DNA of 14,019 nt. It comes from an uncultured Klebsiella sp. Lineage in GTDB: Bacteria; Pseudomonadota; Gammaproteobacteria; Enterobacterales; Enterobacteriaceae. The stretch covers positions 1 to 14,019 of the forward strand of contig CABUCP010000029.1 of NCBI GenBank assembly GCA_902490055.1. Direction: 5' to 3'. Both the position numbers and the translations under genes were made by a program. The notes beneath the pieces are model-generated. The model saw only the letters and a program-made list of their open reading frames with translations. It was not told the origin of the DNA and searched no databases. This document shows positions 1 to 6,905 of this stretch, in pieces (position 1 is the stretch's first letter; each line of letters begins with the position of its first letter).

Positions 1-762
1 CTGACCGGCGGATTAGGTATTTTATTTACCTTCGTATGGTGGCGTTTTTATCACGAACCGCATGAGTCAACAACGGCAAATAAAGCCGAGCTGGATTATA
101 TTGGCGCCAGCCAGATTGACAATAAAACCCAAAACGTTCCATTTAACTGGCGCGATGCTAAACGCCTGCTCTGCTGTAGGCAAATTATCGGCGCCAGTCT
201 TGGGCAGTTTGCCGGCAATACCACGCTGGTCTTTTTTCTGACCTGGTTCCCGACCTATCTGGCTAACGAACGCCATCTGCCGTGGCTTCACGTCGGCTTT
301 TTCGCCACCTGGCCATTCCTCGCCGCCGCGGTAGGCATTATCTTCGGCGGCTGGCTCTCCGACCGACTGCTCAAGCGCACCGGCTCGGCTAATATCAGCC
401 GAAAGCTGCCAATAATTTCCGGATTACTACTCTCCAGCTGCATTATTGCCGCCAATTGGGTCAGCGCGAATTCGACGGTCATTATTATTATGTCGATCGC
501 CTTTTTCGGTCAGGGAATGGTCGGGCTGGGCTGGACGTTAATTTCGGATATTGCCCCGGATAATATGGCGGGGTTGACCGGCGGGATATTTAACTTCTGC
601 GCCAATCTGGCCTCAATCATCGCTCCACTCATCATCGGCGTGATTATATCCACCACCGGCAACTTCTTTTACGCCCTGATTTACATCGGAGTCACCGCGC
701 TGATTGGCGTTGTGGCCTACATTTTTATCATCGGCGACATCAAGCGCATCGTACTGAAATAG
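1..762 (+). CDS. MFS transporter, ACS family (sugar-acid type), 3' part
   Basis: The reading frame is open from the first base of the window and ends at a TAG at 760-762, giving the last 253 residues of a membrane transporter; the N-terminal part lies outside. The protein shows several hydrophobic segments and resembles the C-terminal half of the anion:cation symporter family of MFS carriers (GudP/GarP/DgoT type for glucarate, galactarate, galactonate). Family-like stretches are a central loop with ELDYIGAS, the segment LTWFPTYLANERH, a GGWLSDRLLKR loop, LGWTLISDIAPDNMAGLTGG, and the end GDIKRIVLK. It would sit in the inner membrane and import a carboxylated sugar by proton symport. The substrate cannot be told from sequence. 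It is not the gene that neighbours setA in E. coli, where the leu operon lies. Confidence 0.85.
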   Translation: MTGGLGILFTFVWWRFYHEPHESTTANKAELDYIGASQIDNKTQNVPFNWRDAKRLLCCRQIIGASLGQFAGNTTLVFFLTWFPTYLANERHLPWLHVGFFATWPFLAAAVGIIFGGWLSDRLLKRTGSANISRKLPIISGLLLSSCIIAANWVSANSTVIIIMSIAFFGQGMVGLGWTLISDIAPDNMAGLTGGIFNFCANLASIIAPLIIGVIISTTGNFFYALIYIGVTALIGVVAYIFIIGDIKRIVLK

Positions 763-769
763 CGTCATC

Positions 770-803
770 CCCGGGCCGGAATAACCCCGGCCCGGGTCTG
801 TCT
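770..803 (+). terminator. Rho-independent terminator after the MFS gene
   Basis: A perfect 10-bp GC-rich inverted repeat (CCCGGGCCGG at 770-779, CCGGCCCGGG at 787-796) has a 7-nt loop and is followed by TCTGTCTT. It lies eight bases after the MFS stop and directly before the end of the convergent setA. The T-run is interrupted on both strands, but the hairpin could serve both genes. Confidence 0.7.
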
Positions 804-1987
804 TAGATATCTTTGACCCTGCTGGTCAATAGAAGCGTCAGCAGTGAAATCGCCGCGATAGTCCAGTAAACGCTGGCATGGCCGTAGCTTTGCGACAGCG
901 CCCCCTGCAGCACCCCCGCCAGAATAACGCCGGTGGAAATGCTATTGGTAAATAGCGTGGTCGCCGCCCCTGCGCGCCCCGGCATCAGGTCCTGGAACCA
1001 CAGCATGCCGATACCGGCGATAATGCCGATGAAGATAGCATTGAACAGCTGCAGCGCCAGCAGCGCCGTGCGGCTATGGAACATAATCAGACCCACGTAG
1101 AACAGCACGCCAGCGGCAACCGCCGCCACCATCATTTTGCGTTTTCCCCAGCGCTTAACGTAGTAACCTGCCAGGATCATCGCTGGGATTTCAAGACCCG
1201 CAGCGGTTCCCATCATGATCCCCGCCAGGCTATCCGGCAGACCGAGATCGCTACTGATCCACAGCGGCATATCGATGATATACATGGTGTTGCAGGTCCA
1301 CATCAGCGTCGAGGCGATAAACAGCATCCGCACGTTTTTATCGCGCCAGCCGCCTTCCAGTTCCGGCAGGCTGCTTCCCTCCAGCGCTGGCGCCGCTCGC
1401 ACTACCGAAGGCAGCTTAAAGGCGATCAGCGCAAGGCTGATGACGAAAATCCCCGCCGCGATGGAGAACATAGTGGTAAAGCCATAATTCAGCGCCAGCA
1501 TAAAAGCTAGCGGTGGACCAATCACCCACGCCAACGACAGCTGGGCGCGCATCACCGAGCTGAACATCACCACTTCCCTGGCCGAACTGTCGGCGTACTC
1601 ACGAGCAAGCGCAAACAGCTGCGGCATAGCCGCATTGGCGATTGACGCCAGCATGACGCCGCAGGTGATGAGCGTCAGATAATGGCGGTTGAAAGCGAAC
1701 AGCAGCGCGTTGCCCACCGCCATCAGGCAGCAGAAAAGAATTAAGCGTCGGCGATCGCCGCGGCTATCGGAACGTTTGGCCAGCGCCAGGCTCACCAGGA
1801 TGCCGGCAATCGCATTCACCGTATAGAACAGGCCGACCCAGAACGGCTGCGCCCCGACTTCACGGCTGAGAAACAGGCTAAGCGTCGGCGCCTGCAGCGC
1901 CCCGGCGACGCCCATCATAAAAGCCACCAGCATAAAAGCGGCATAGACGCCGTTTAGCCGTCGCCCCATCGTCATCAACCACAGCAT
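803..1987 (-). CDS. setA: Sugar efflux transporter SetA
   Basis: A 394-residue MFS protein with about 12 hydrophobic segments, almost collinear with E. coli SetA (392 residues). Shared stretches include GVYAAFMLVAFMMGVAGALQ, LSREVGAQPFW, AKRSDSRGDRR (the loop 2-3 basic motif) and WFQDLMPGRAGAATTLF. SetA exports glucose, lactose and some glucose analogues across the inner membrane. In E. coli it helps cells survive glucose-phosphate stress and is co-transcribed with sgrS. The same arrangement holds here: the gene starts 30 bases after the SgrS terminator T-run on the same strand, so read-through past that terminator would transcribe it. The start ATG (1985-1987) is preceded by a TAAGGA Shine-Dalgarno at 1994-1999 (reverse strand). 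Confidence 0.95.
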   Translation of the reverse strand: MLWLMTMGRRLNGVYAAFMLVAFMMGVAGALQAPTLSLFLSREVGAQPFWVGLFYTVNAIAGILVSLALAKRSDSRGDRRRLILFCCLMAVGNALLFAFNRHYLTLITCGVMLASIANAAMPQLFALAREYADSSAREVVMFSSVMRAQLSLAWVIGPPLAFMLALNYGFTTMFSIAAGIFVISLALIAFKLPSVVRAAPALEGSSLPELEGGWRDKNVRMLFIASTLMWTCNTMYIIDMPLWISSDLGLPDSLAGIMMGTAAGLEIPAMILAGYYVKRWGKRKMMVAAVAAGVLFYVGLIMFHSRTALLALQLFNAIFIGIIAGIGMLWFQDLMPGRAGAATTLFTNSISTGVILAGVLQGALSQSYGHASVYWTIAAISLLTLLLTSRVKDI

Positions 1988-2017
1988 GAAATATCCTTAA
2001 CACACGCGAAGTAAACG

Positions 2018-2046
2018 AAAAAAGCCAGCAGAAGCAATCTGCTGGC
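2018..2046 (-). terminator. SgrS intrinsic terminator and Hfq tail
   Basis: On the reverse strand GCCAGCAGA (2038-2046) pairs perfectly with TCTGCTGGC (2024-2032) around a 5-nt loop, followed by six T residues (2018-2023), then CG and three more T. The stem matches the E. coli SgrS terminator, which ends in eight T residues. The 3' poly(U) end is part of the Hfq-binding module. Confidence 0.9.
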
Positions 2047-2055
2047 GGGTGATTC

Positions 2056-2117
2056 TATACTCTATGGATTTCGAGTTGCAGCCAACGCTGCCTACAGCTT
2101 GAAAGACGGCGAGTATA
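2056..2117. repeat. Shortened ERIC element inside sgrS
   Basis: A 62-bp insertion relative to E. coli sgrS, bounded by 7-bp inverted ends TATACTC/GAGTATA (reverse-strand reading, 2111-2117 and 2056-2062). Its outer parts match both ends of the ERIC repeat (CTTTCAAGCTGTAG, GCGTTGGCTGC, AACTCGAAA), while the central ERIC core with GTGACTGGGGTGA is missing. Internally deleted ERICs are known in enterobacteria. The element folds on itself: TTTC pairs with GAAA, and GCTGTAG pairs with GGCTGCAA with mismatches. The flanks GGTG and CACC (2119-2122, 2048-2051) pair in E. coli SgrS, so the element sits in a hairpin loop. Confidence 0.85.
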
Positions 2118-2151
2118 ACACCAATACTCAGTCACACATGATGTCTGCAAG

Positions 2152-2304
2152 TCAACGATCGGAGGTCGGCGACGTAACTCCCCACTGCATCAGTTCTTCC
2201 AGCATTTTCTGCTGTCTTCCTGCCAACAGGCGGGCCAGCCAGGACGCACCCTGCGTCGCAGAAAAGTACCGTTGATAGAACTGCTTGGTGGTTGACCTCG
2301 TCAT
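2152..2304 (-). CDS. sgrT: SgrT, small inhibitor peptide of glucose PTS transport, encoded in SgrS
   Basis: A 50-residue reading frame inside SgrS. It shares KQFYQRYFSAT near its start and MLEELMQWG near its end with E. coli SgrT (RQFYQHYFTAT, MLEGLMQWD; 43 residues). The stop codon falls within GTTGAC just before the pairing region, exactly as in E. coli. The middle part has diverged and is longer. SgrT blocks the glucose permease PtsG (EIICB-Glc), adding to the mRNA-level action of SgrS. I chose the ATG at 2302-2304 because AAGGAG (2311-2316) lies 6 bases upstream. An in-frame ATG two codons earlier (2308-2310) directly abuts that Shine-Dalgarno and is unlikely to be used. Unlike in E. coli I see no G-run/C-run hairpin over the start, so translation may be better. 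Confidence 0.85.
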   Translation of the reverse strand: MTRSTTKQFYQRYFSATQGASWLARLLAGRQQKMLEELMQWGVTSPTSDR

Positions 2305-2324
2305 ATTCATCTCCTTACTTCATC

Positions 2325-2391
2325 GAGGTTCATTATTGGCTTAATATAGGGATTAATAAATTGCTGAGTTTTCATCAGGAGTTCCCCTTTT
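2325..2391. promoter_or_regulatory. sgrR-sgrS divergent promoter region
   Basis: These 67 AT-rich bases separate the inferred SgrS 5' end from the sgrR start codon and must hold the sgrS promoter and SgrR binding site. In E. coli, SgrR activates sgrS and represses its own gene from this interval. On the reverse strand TAATGA (2330-2335) is a possible -10 for sgrS, with no good -35, as expected for an activated promoter. On the forward strand AGGAG at 2377-2381 is the sgrR ribosome binding site. No operator could be defined. Confidence 0.4.
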
Positions 2392-4047
2392 ATGTCTTCC
2401 GGCCGTCTGCAACAACAGTTCATCCGTTTATGGCAGTGCTGCGACGGCAGGTCGCAGGAGACCACCCTCAACGAACTGGCGGAGATGCTCAGCTGTTCGC
2501 GCCGCCATATGCGCACGCTGCTCAACATGATGGAAGAACGCGGCTGGCTGGCGTGGGAATCCGAAGCCGGGCGCGGCAAGCGCTCCAGGCTGACCTTCCT
2601 CTATACCGGCCTGGCGCTACAGCAGCAGCGGGCGGAGGATCTGCTCGAGCAGGATCGCATCGATCAGCTGGTGCAGCTGGTCGGCGATAAAACGGCCGTC
2701 AGGCAGATGTTAATCTCACATCTTGGCCGCAGCTTTCGTCAGGGGCGGCATATCCTGCGCGTGCTCTACTATCGACCGATGAAAAATCTGCTCCCCGGCA
2801 GCGCGCTACGCCGCTCGGAGACCCACATCGCCAGGCAGATTTTTAGCGCCCTGACGCGGGTAAATGAGGAAAATGGGGAACTGGAAGCCGATATCGCCCA
2901 CCACTGGCAGCAGATTTCAGCCACCCACTGGCGCTTTTTCCTACGGCCCGGTATTCATTTCCATCACGGTCGCGAACTGGAGATGGCCGACGTTATCTCC
3001 TCGCTGCAGCGCAGCAGCGAACTGCCGCTGTTTTCGCATATTGAACGTATTGTCTCACCGACGGCCTGGACGCTGGATATTCACCTCAATCAACCTGACC
3101 GCTGGCTGCCGTGGCTGCTGGGCCAGGTTCCGGCGATGGTGCTACCGCACGAATGGCGGACAATGAACAGTTTTTCCAGCATGCCCATCGGCACCGGCCC
3201 CTATGCGGTGGCGCGTAACAATCAAAACCAGCTCAAAATCCACGCCTTCGAGGAGTATTTCGGCTATCGGGCGCTGATCGATGAGGTCAACGTTTGGGTA
3301 CTGCCGGAAATTAGCGAAGAGCCCAACGGCGGGCTAACCCTGCAAGGCAATACCGAAAGCGAAAAAGCGGTAGAGAGCCGGCTGGAAGAGGGTTGCTACT
3401 ATCTCCTGTTTGATTGCCGCAGCCCGCTCGGCGCTAACGACGAGGTGCGCCGCTGGCTGAGTTATCTGTTCCAACCCGCCAACTTGCTCTACCACGCGGG
3501 CGAACACTATCAGGGCAACTGGTTCCCGGCCTACGGCCTGCTGCCGCGCTGGCACCACGCCCGCAGCCACGCCTGTGAAAAACCGGCGGGGCTGGAGTCG
3601 GTCACCCTCACCTACTACCGCGATCACGTCGAGCATCGGGTCATTGGCGGGATCATGCGCGCGCTGCTGGCGGAGCATCAGGTAAAACTGGAAATTCAGG
3701 AGCTGGAGTACGACGACTGGCATCGCGGCGAAGCGGTGAGCGATATCTGGCTCAACAGCGTCAATTTCACGTTGCCGATCGATTTTTCCCTGTTTGCCTA
3801 TTTATATGAAGTCCCGCTGATCCACCGCTGCATTCCCATCGACTGGGAGGCGGACGCCAACCGCTGGCGCGCGGGCGAGTTCAATCCGGCGACGTGGAGC
3901 CAGCAGCTACTGGAGAAACAACACATCGTGCCGTTGATTCACCACTGGCTGATGATTCAGGGCCAGCGCAGTATGCGCGGCGTGCGCATGAACACCCTCG
4001 GCTGGTTTGATTTCAAATCAGCCTGGTTCGCTCCGCCGGAGCCCTGA
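2392..4047 (+). CDS. sgrR: SgrR, transcriptional activator of sgrS
   Basis: A 551-residue protein, the same length as E. coli SgrR and very similar throughout (start [18 protein letters not shown], end [18 protein letters not shown]). The N-terminal ~115 residues hold a winged-helix DNA-binding domain ([19 protein letters not shown] is the helix-turn-helix, about residues 25-43). The rest is a solute-binding domain of the periplasmic oligopeptide-binding type, kept in the cytoplasm and thought to sense a small molecule linked to glucose-phosphate stress. It activates the divergent sgrS-setA unit and represses itself. The ATG follows AGGAG by 10 bases. No terminator follows; the thi leader begins about 40 bases downstream. 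Confidence 0.96.
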   Translation: MSSGRLQQQFIRLWQCCDGRSQETTLNELAEMLSCSRRHMRTLLNMMEERGWLAWESEAGRGKRSRLTFLYTGLALQQQRAEDLLEQDRIDQLVQLVGDKTAVRQMLISHLGRSFRQGRHILRVLYYRPMKNLLPGSALRRSETHIARQIFSALTRVNEENGELEADIAHHWQQISATHWRFFLRPGIHFHHGRELEMADVISSLQRSSELPLFSHIERIVSPTAWTLDIHLNQPDRWLPWLLGQVPAMVLPHEWRTMNSFSSMPIGTGPYAVARNNQNQLKIHAFEEYFGYRALIDEVNVWVLPEISEEPNGGLTLQGNTESEKAVESRLEEGCYYLLFDCRSPLGANDEVRRWLSYLFQPANLLYHAGEHYQGNWFPAYGLLPRWHHARSHACEKPAGLESVTLTYYRDHVEHRVIGGIMRALLAEHQVKLEIQELEYDDWHRGEAVSDIWLNSVNFTLPIDFSLFAYLYEVPLIHRCIPIDWEADANRWRAGEFNPATWSQQLLEKQHIVPLIHHWLMIQGQRSMRGVRMNTLGWFDFKSAWFAPPEP

Positions 4048-4051
4048 GTGC

Positions 4052-4080
4052 TTTCCGTCATCTAACAAAATCATTACACT
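4052..4080 (+). promoter_or_regulatory. Putative thiBPQ promoter
   Basis: TACACT at 4075-4080 is a fair -10 box, and TTTCCG at 4052-4057 a poor -35 at 17-bp spacing. Transcription would begin near 4087, just before the P1 stem of the TPP riboswitch. This placement is the main support for it. Confidence 0.4.
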
Positions 4081-4089
4081 ATCGCCGTT

Positions 4090-4292
4090 CTCAACGGGGT
4101 GCTAATAAACATACGCAATATCATTCAAGTTGCATCAAGGCAGCAAGCGGGTGAATCCCCTGGAGCATAGATAACTATGTGACTGGGGTGAACGCGCGAA
4201 GCTAACGCAGATGCGGCTTGAAGGATGAAGCATATGGGCTGAGAAAATACCCGTCGAACCTGATCCGGATAACGCCGGCGAAGGGATTTGAG
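4090..4292 (+). ncRNA. TPP riboswitch (thi box) aptamer interrupted by an ERIC
   Basis: The 3' two-thirds of a TPP aptamer is plain at 4237-4292: GGCTGAGA, ATACCCG, GAACCTGATCCGGATAA, CGCCGGCGAAGGGA. The matching 5' strand CAACGGGGTGCT lies at 4092-4103, 134 bases upstream. P1 forms between CTCAA (4090-4094) and TTGAG (4288-4292). P2 forms between GGGT (4097-4100) and ACCC (4249-4252). The P3 base forms between GC (4101-4102) and GC (4238-4239). Everything between the P3 strands is a full ERIC plus a few bases. The aptamer binds thiamine pyrophosphate and should lower expression of the thiamine importer genes that follow. E. coli has the same riboswitch here with a short P3 arm. Confidence 0.88.
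4111..4235. repeat. Full-length ERIC element inside the TPP riboswitch
   Basis: About 125 bp, against about 127 for the ERIC consensus. It contains the conserved core GTGAATCCCC (4151-4160) and GTGACTGGGGTGA (4179-4191). The ends are TTCAAGTTGCAT (4124-4135) and ATGCGGCTTGAAGGATGA (4211-4228). The ends are inverted and pair over positions 4110-4136 with 4210-4236, with about five mismatches in 27. Outer pairs CATA/TATG close the stem. It lies between the two strands of aptamer stem P3. Confidence 0.92.
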
Positions 4293-4335
4293 GCTGACTC
4301 AAAATCCTTTGCCTCCCCATATACTGAGGTGCAAA
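4288..4335 (+). promoter_or_regulatory. Riboswitch expression platform and thiB ribosome binding site
   Basis: Three alternative pairings are visible. GAGGC (4290-4294) can pair with GCCTC (4311-4315). CCTC (4312-4315) can pair with the thiB Shine-Dalgarno GAGG (4326-4329). TTTGAG (4287-4292) can pair with CTCAAA (4298-4303). When TPP holds P1 (4288-4292 paired upstream), GCCTC would be free to mask the Shine-Dalgarno; without TPP it is captured by GAGGC. This points to control of translation start. No terminator T-run is present. The mechanism is inferred from sequence only. Confidence 0.5.
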
Positions 4336-5319
4336 GTGTTGAAAAAATTGCTTCCCCTGCTGGCGCTGGTCGCCGCGCCGGTCTTTGCCAAACCCGTCCT
4401 GACTGTTTACACCTACGATTCGTTCTCCGCCGATTGGGGCCCAGGCCCGGTAGTGAAAAAGGCTTTTGAGGCCGATTGCGGCTGCGAGCTAAAATTCGTC
4501 GCCCTGGAAGATGGCGTCTCGCTGCTAAATCGTCTGCGTATGGAAGGCAAAAACAGCAAAGCCGATGTTGTGCTGGGACTCGATAACAACCTGTTGGCAG
4601 CAGCGGCGCAGAGCAACCTGTTCGCCAAAAGCGGCGTTCCGGCCAGCGCGGTCAGCGTTCCGGGCGGCTGGGATAACGACACTTTCGTGCCTTACGACTA
4701 CGGCTACTTCGCCTTCGTGTATGACAAAAACAAGCTGAAAAACCCGCCGAAAAGCCTGAAGGAGCTGGTTGAGAGCCCGCAACAATGGCGCGTGATCTAT
4801 GAAGATCCGCGCACCAGTACCCCGGGACTCGGCCTGCTGCTGTGGATGCAAAAGGTCTATGGCGATAAAGCGCCGGAGGCCTGGCAGAAGCTGGCGGCGA
4901 AAACCGTCACCGTCACCAAGGGCTGGAGCGAAGCCTACGGTCTGTTCCTGAAAGGCGAAAGCGACCTGGTGCTGAGCTACACCACCTCGCCGGCCTACCA
5001 CATCATCGAAGAGAAGAAAGATAACTATGCCGCGGCGGACTTCGCCGAAGGCCACTATCTGCAGGTTGAAGTCGCCGCGCGTACCGCCGCCAGCAAGCAG
5101 CCGGAGCTGGCGGAGAAATTCCTCAAGTTTATGGTCTCGCCGGGCTTCCAGAACGCCATTCCTGGCGGCAACTGGATGTATCCGGTCACCCCGGTCACAC
5201 TGCCGGCCGGTTTCGCTACGCTGGTCAAGCCGCAAACCACGCTGCAGTTCACTCCGCAGCAGGTCGCCGCTGAACGTCAAAACTGGATTGGTTCATGGCA
5301 ACGCGCCGTCAGCCGCTAA
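4336..5319 (+). CDS. thiB: Thiamine/TPP-binding periplasmic protein ThiB
   Basis: 327 residues when started at the GTG at 4336-4338, the same length and start codon type as E. coli ThiB (TbpA). GAGG lies 6 bases upstream. The frame is open further upstream but runs back into the riboswitch. Residues 1-18 form a signal peptide (basic LKK, hydrophobic core, APVFA cleavage before KPVLTVYTYDSF). The mature protein is a periplasmic binding protein that captures thiamine, thiamine phosphate and TPP and delivers them to ThiPQ. Typical stretches are WGPGPVVKKAFEADCGCELK, NRLRMEGKNSKADVVLGLDNN, VIYEDPRTSTPGLGLLLWMQKVYG, TKGWSEAYGLFLKGESDLVLSYTTSPAYH. The two near-adjacent cysteines (DCGC) are also in E. 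coli. It overlaps thiP by 25 bases. Confidence 0.97.
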   Translation: MLKKLLPLLALVAAPVFAKPVLTVYTYDSFSADWGPGPVVKKAFEADCGCELKFVALEDGVSLLNRLRMEGKNSKADVVLGLDNNLLAAAAQSNLFAKSGVPASAVSVPGGWDNDTFVPYDYGYFAFVYDKNKLKNPPKSLKELVESPQQWRVIYEDPRTSTPGLGLLLWMQKVYGDKAPEAWQKLAAKTVTVTKGWSEAYGLFLKGESDLVLSYTTSPAYHIIEEKKDNYAAADFAEGHYLQVEVAARTAASKQPELAEKFLKFMVSPGFQNAIPGGNWMYPVTPVTLPAGFATLVKPQTTLQFTPQQVAAERQNWIGSWQRAVSR

Positions 5320-6905
5320 GCGTAAGCTGGCTTCTGCCCGGCGCGACTGCCGCAGGTTTACTCGCGGCGGTGGCGCTGGCCGCTTTTCTGGCATTATGGC
5401 TGGAAGCGCCGCAGGCGCCCTGGCGGGCGATCCTCAGCGATAGCTATCTCTGGCACGTCGTACGTTTCTCATTCTGGCAGGCGTTTCTGTCAGCGCTGTT
5501 CTCCGTCGCGCCGGCGATATTCCTCGCCCGCGCGCTGTATCGCCGCCGCTTCCCGGGGCGTACTTTACTGCTGCGTCTGTGCGCGATGACCCTGATCCTA
5601 CCGGTACTGGTCGCGGTGTTTGGTATCCTCAGCGTCTATGGCCGCCAGGGCTGGCTGGCTGCGCTTTTCAACGCCCTCGGCTGGCAGTGGGATTTCTCGC
5701 CTTACGGGTTACAGGGCATTCTGCTAGCCCACATATTCTTTAATATGCCGATGGCCACCCGCCTGCTGCTGCAGGCGCTTGAAAACATTCCCGGCGAACA
5801 GCGGCAAATCGCCGCCCAGCTTGGCATGCGCGGCTTCGCATTTTTCCGCCTCGTTGAATGGCCGTGGCTGCGTCGGCAGATCCCGCCGGTAGCCGCGCTC
5901 ATCTTTATGCTGTGCTTCGCAAGCTTCGCCACCGTACTGTCGCTCGGCGGCGGACCGCGGGCGACCACCATCGAACTGGCTATCTATCAGGCGCTGAGCT
6001 TTGATTACGATCCGGCGCGGGCGGCGCTGCTGGCGTTGATCCAAATGATTTGCTGCCTTGGACTGGTCCTGCTGAGCCAGCGGCTGAGCAAAACGGTGGC
6101 GATTGGCGCCAGTCAGGTACAAGGCTGGCGCGATCCCAACGACCGTCTGCGTAGCCGCTTATGCGACTACGCGCTTATCACCGTCGCTCTGCTGCTGCTG
6201 TTGCCGCCGCTGCTGGCGGTGATTGTCGATGGCCTGAACGTCAATCTACCGAAGGTGCTGAGCCAGCCCGCGCTATGGCAGGCGCTGTGGACTTCGCTGC
6301 GTATCGCTATCGCCGCCGGTCTGCTTAGCGTCATCCTGACCATGATGCTGCTGTGGAGCAGCCGTGAACTGCGCGCCCGTAACCTGCCGCTGGCCGGGCA
6401 AACGCTGGAGCTCAGCGGCATGTTAATCCTCGCCATGCCGGGGATTGTGCTGGCCACCGGCTTCTTCCTGCTGCTCAATAACAGCATTGGTCTCCCGGAA
6501 TCCGCCGACGGCATTGTCATTTTCACCAACGCCCTGATGGCGATCCCTTATGCTCTGAAGGTGCTGGAAAACCCAATGCGCGATATTACCGCCCGCTACG
6601 GCGCCTTATGCCACTCTTTAGGGCTGCAGGGTTTTACTCGTCTGCGAGTAGTGGAGCTACGCGCGCTGAAGCGGCCGCTGGCGCAGGCGCTGGCCTTCGC
6701 CTGCGTGCTGTCGATCGGCGACTTCGGCGTCGTGGCGCTATTCGGCAACGACGCTTTCCGCACGCTGCCGTTTTATCTGTATCAGCAGATAGGCTCCTAC
6801 CGCAGCCAGGACGGCGCGGTGACCGCGCTCCTGCTGTTATTGCTGTGCTTTGTTCTCTTTACTGTGATCGAAAAACTCCCGGGACGCGATGCTAAAACTC
6901 AATGA
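5295..6905 (+). CDS. thiP: Thiamine/TPP ABC transporter permease ThiP
   Basis: 536 residues, the same as E. coli ThiP, beginning MATRRQPLS within the last codons of thiB (25-base overlap, implying coupled translation). It is an inner-membrane protein with about 12 hydrophobic segments arranged as two fused permease domains. Each half carries a cytoplasmic coupling loop of the EAA type that contacts ThiQ: around [29 protein letters not shown] in the first half, and [20 protein letters not shown] followed by [15 protein letters not shown] in the second. It takes thiamine compounds from ThiB and passes them into the cytoplasm. Confidence 0.96.
   Translation: MATRRQPLSVSWLLPGATAAGLLAAVALAAFLALWLEAPQAPWRAILSDSYLWHVVRFSFWQAFLSALFSVAPAIFLARALYRRRFPGRTLLLRLCAMTLILPVLVAVFGILSVYGRQGWLAALFNALGWQWDFSPYGLQGILLAHIFFNMPMATRLLLQALENIPGEQRQIAAQLGMRGFAFFRLVEWPWLRRQIPPVAALIFMLCFASFATVLSLGGGPRATTIELAIYQALSFDYDPARAALLALIQMICCLGLVLLSQRLSKTVAIGASQVQGWRDPNDRLRSRLCDYALITVALLLLLPPLLAVIVDGLNVNLPKVLSQPALWQALWTSLRIAIAAGLLSVILTMMLLWSSRELRARNLPLAGQTLELSGMLILAMPGIVLATGFFLLLNNSIGLPESADGIVIFTNALMAIPYALKVLENPMRDITARYGALCHSLGLQGFTRLRVVELRALKRPLAQALAFACVLSIGDFGVVALFGNDAFRTLPFYLYQQIGSYRSQDGAVTALLLLLLCFVLFTVIEKLPGRDAKTQ

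Larger units (their letters stand above)
2018..2324 (-). ncRNA. sgrS: SgrS small RNA (glucose-phosphate stress), enlarged form
   Basis: The gene lies between setA and the divergent sgrR, as in E. coli. The 5' end is placed at 2324 by similarity to the E. coli start GATGAAGCAAGG (here GATGAAGTAAGG). The pairing region GTGTGACTGAGTATTGGTGT is identical to E. coli (2118-2137, reverse strand); this part pairs with ptsG mRNA around its ribosome binding site and, with Hfq and RNase E, causes its degradation. A 9-bp terminator hairpin with six T residues closes the gene. The transcript would be about 307 nt against 227 in E. coli. The extra length is largely a 62-bp shortened ERIC (2056-2117) between pairing region and terminator. 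Without it the RNA would be about 245 nt. The SgrT peptide is encoded in the 5' half. Expression is expected to be activated by SgrR. Confidence 0.9.

Noticed and set aside
2315..2323. A two-codon ATG-AAG-TAA frame at the SgrS 5' end that could act as an upstream frame for sgrT.
   Set aside because: It starts one base from the RNA 5' end with no ribosome binding site, and E. coli lacks the stop at this place.
4135..4320. 61-codon reverse-strand frame and an 83-codon forward frame across the ERIC and riboswitch.
   Set aside because: They translate ERIC and riboswitch sequence, which fully explains this stretch as non-coding.
4288..4335. Upstream ATG giving 16 extra residues on ThiB.
   Set aside because: It lies in riboswitch sequence; the GTG at 4336 gives a proper signal peptide, a Shine-Dalgarno and the family length of 327.
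4525..5280. Long reverse-strand open frame of 251 codons opposite thiB.
   Set aside because: It is an antisense shadow in GC-rich coding DNA; it has no family-like features and thiB is clear on the other strand.
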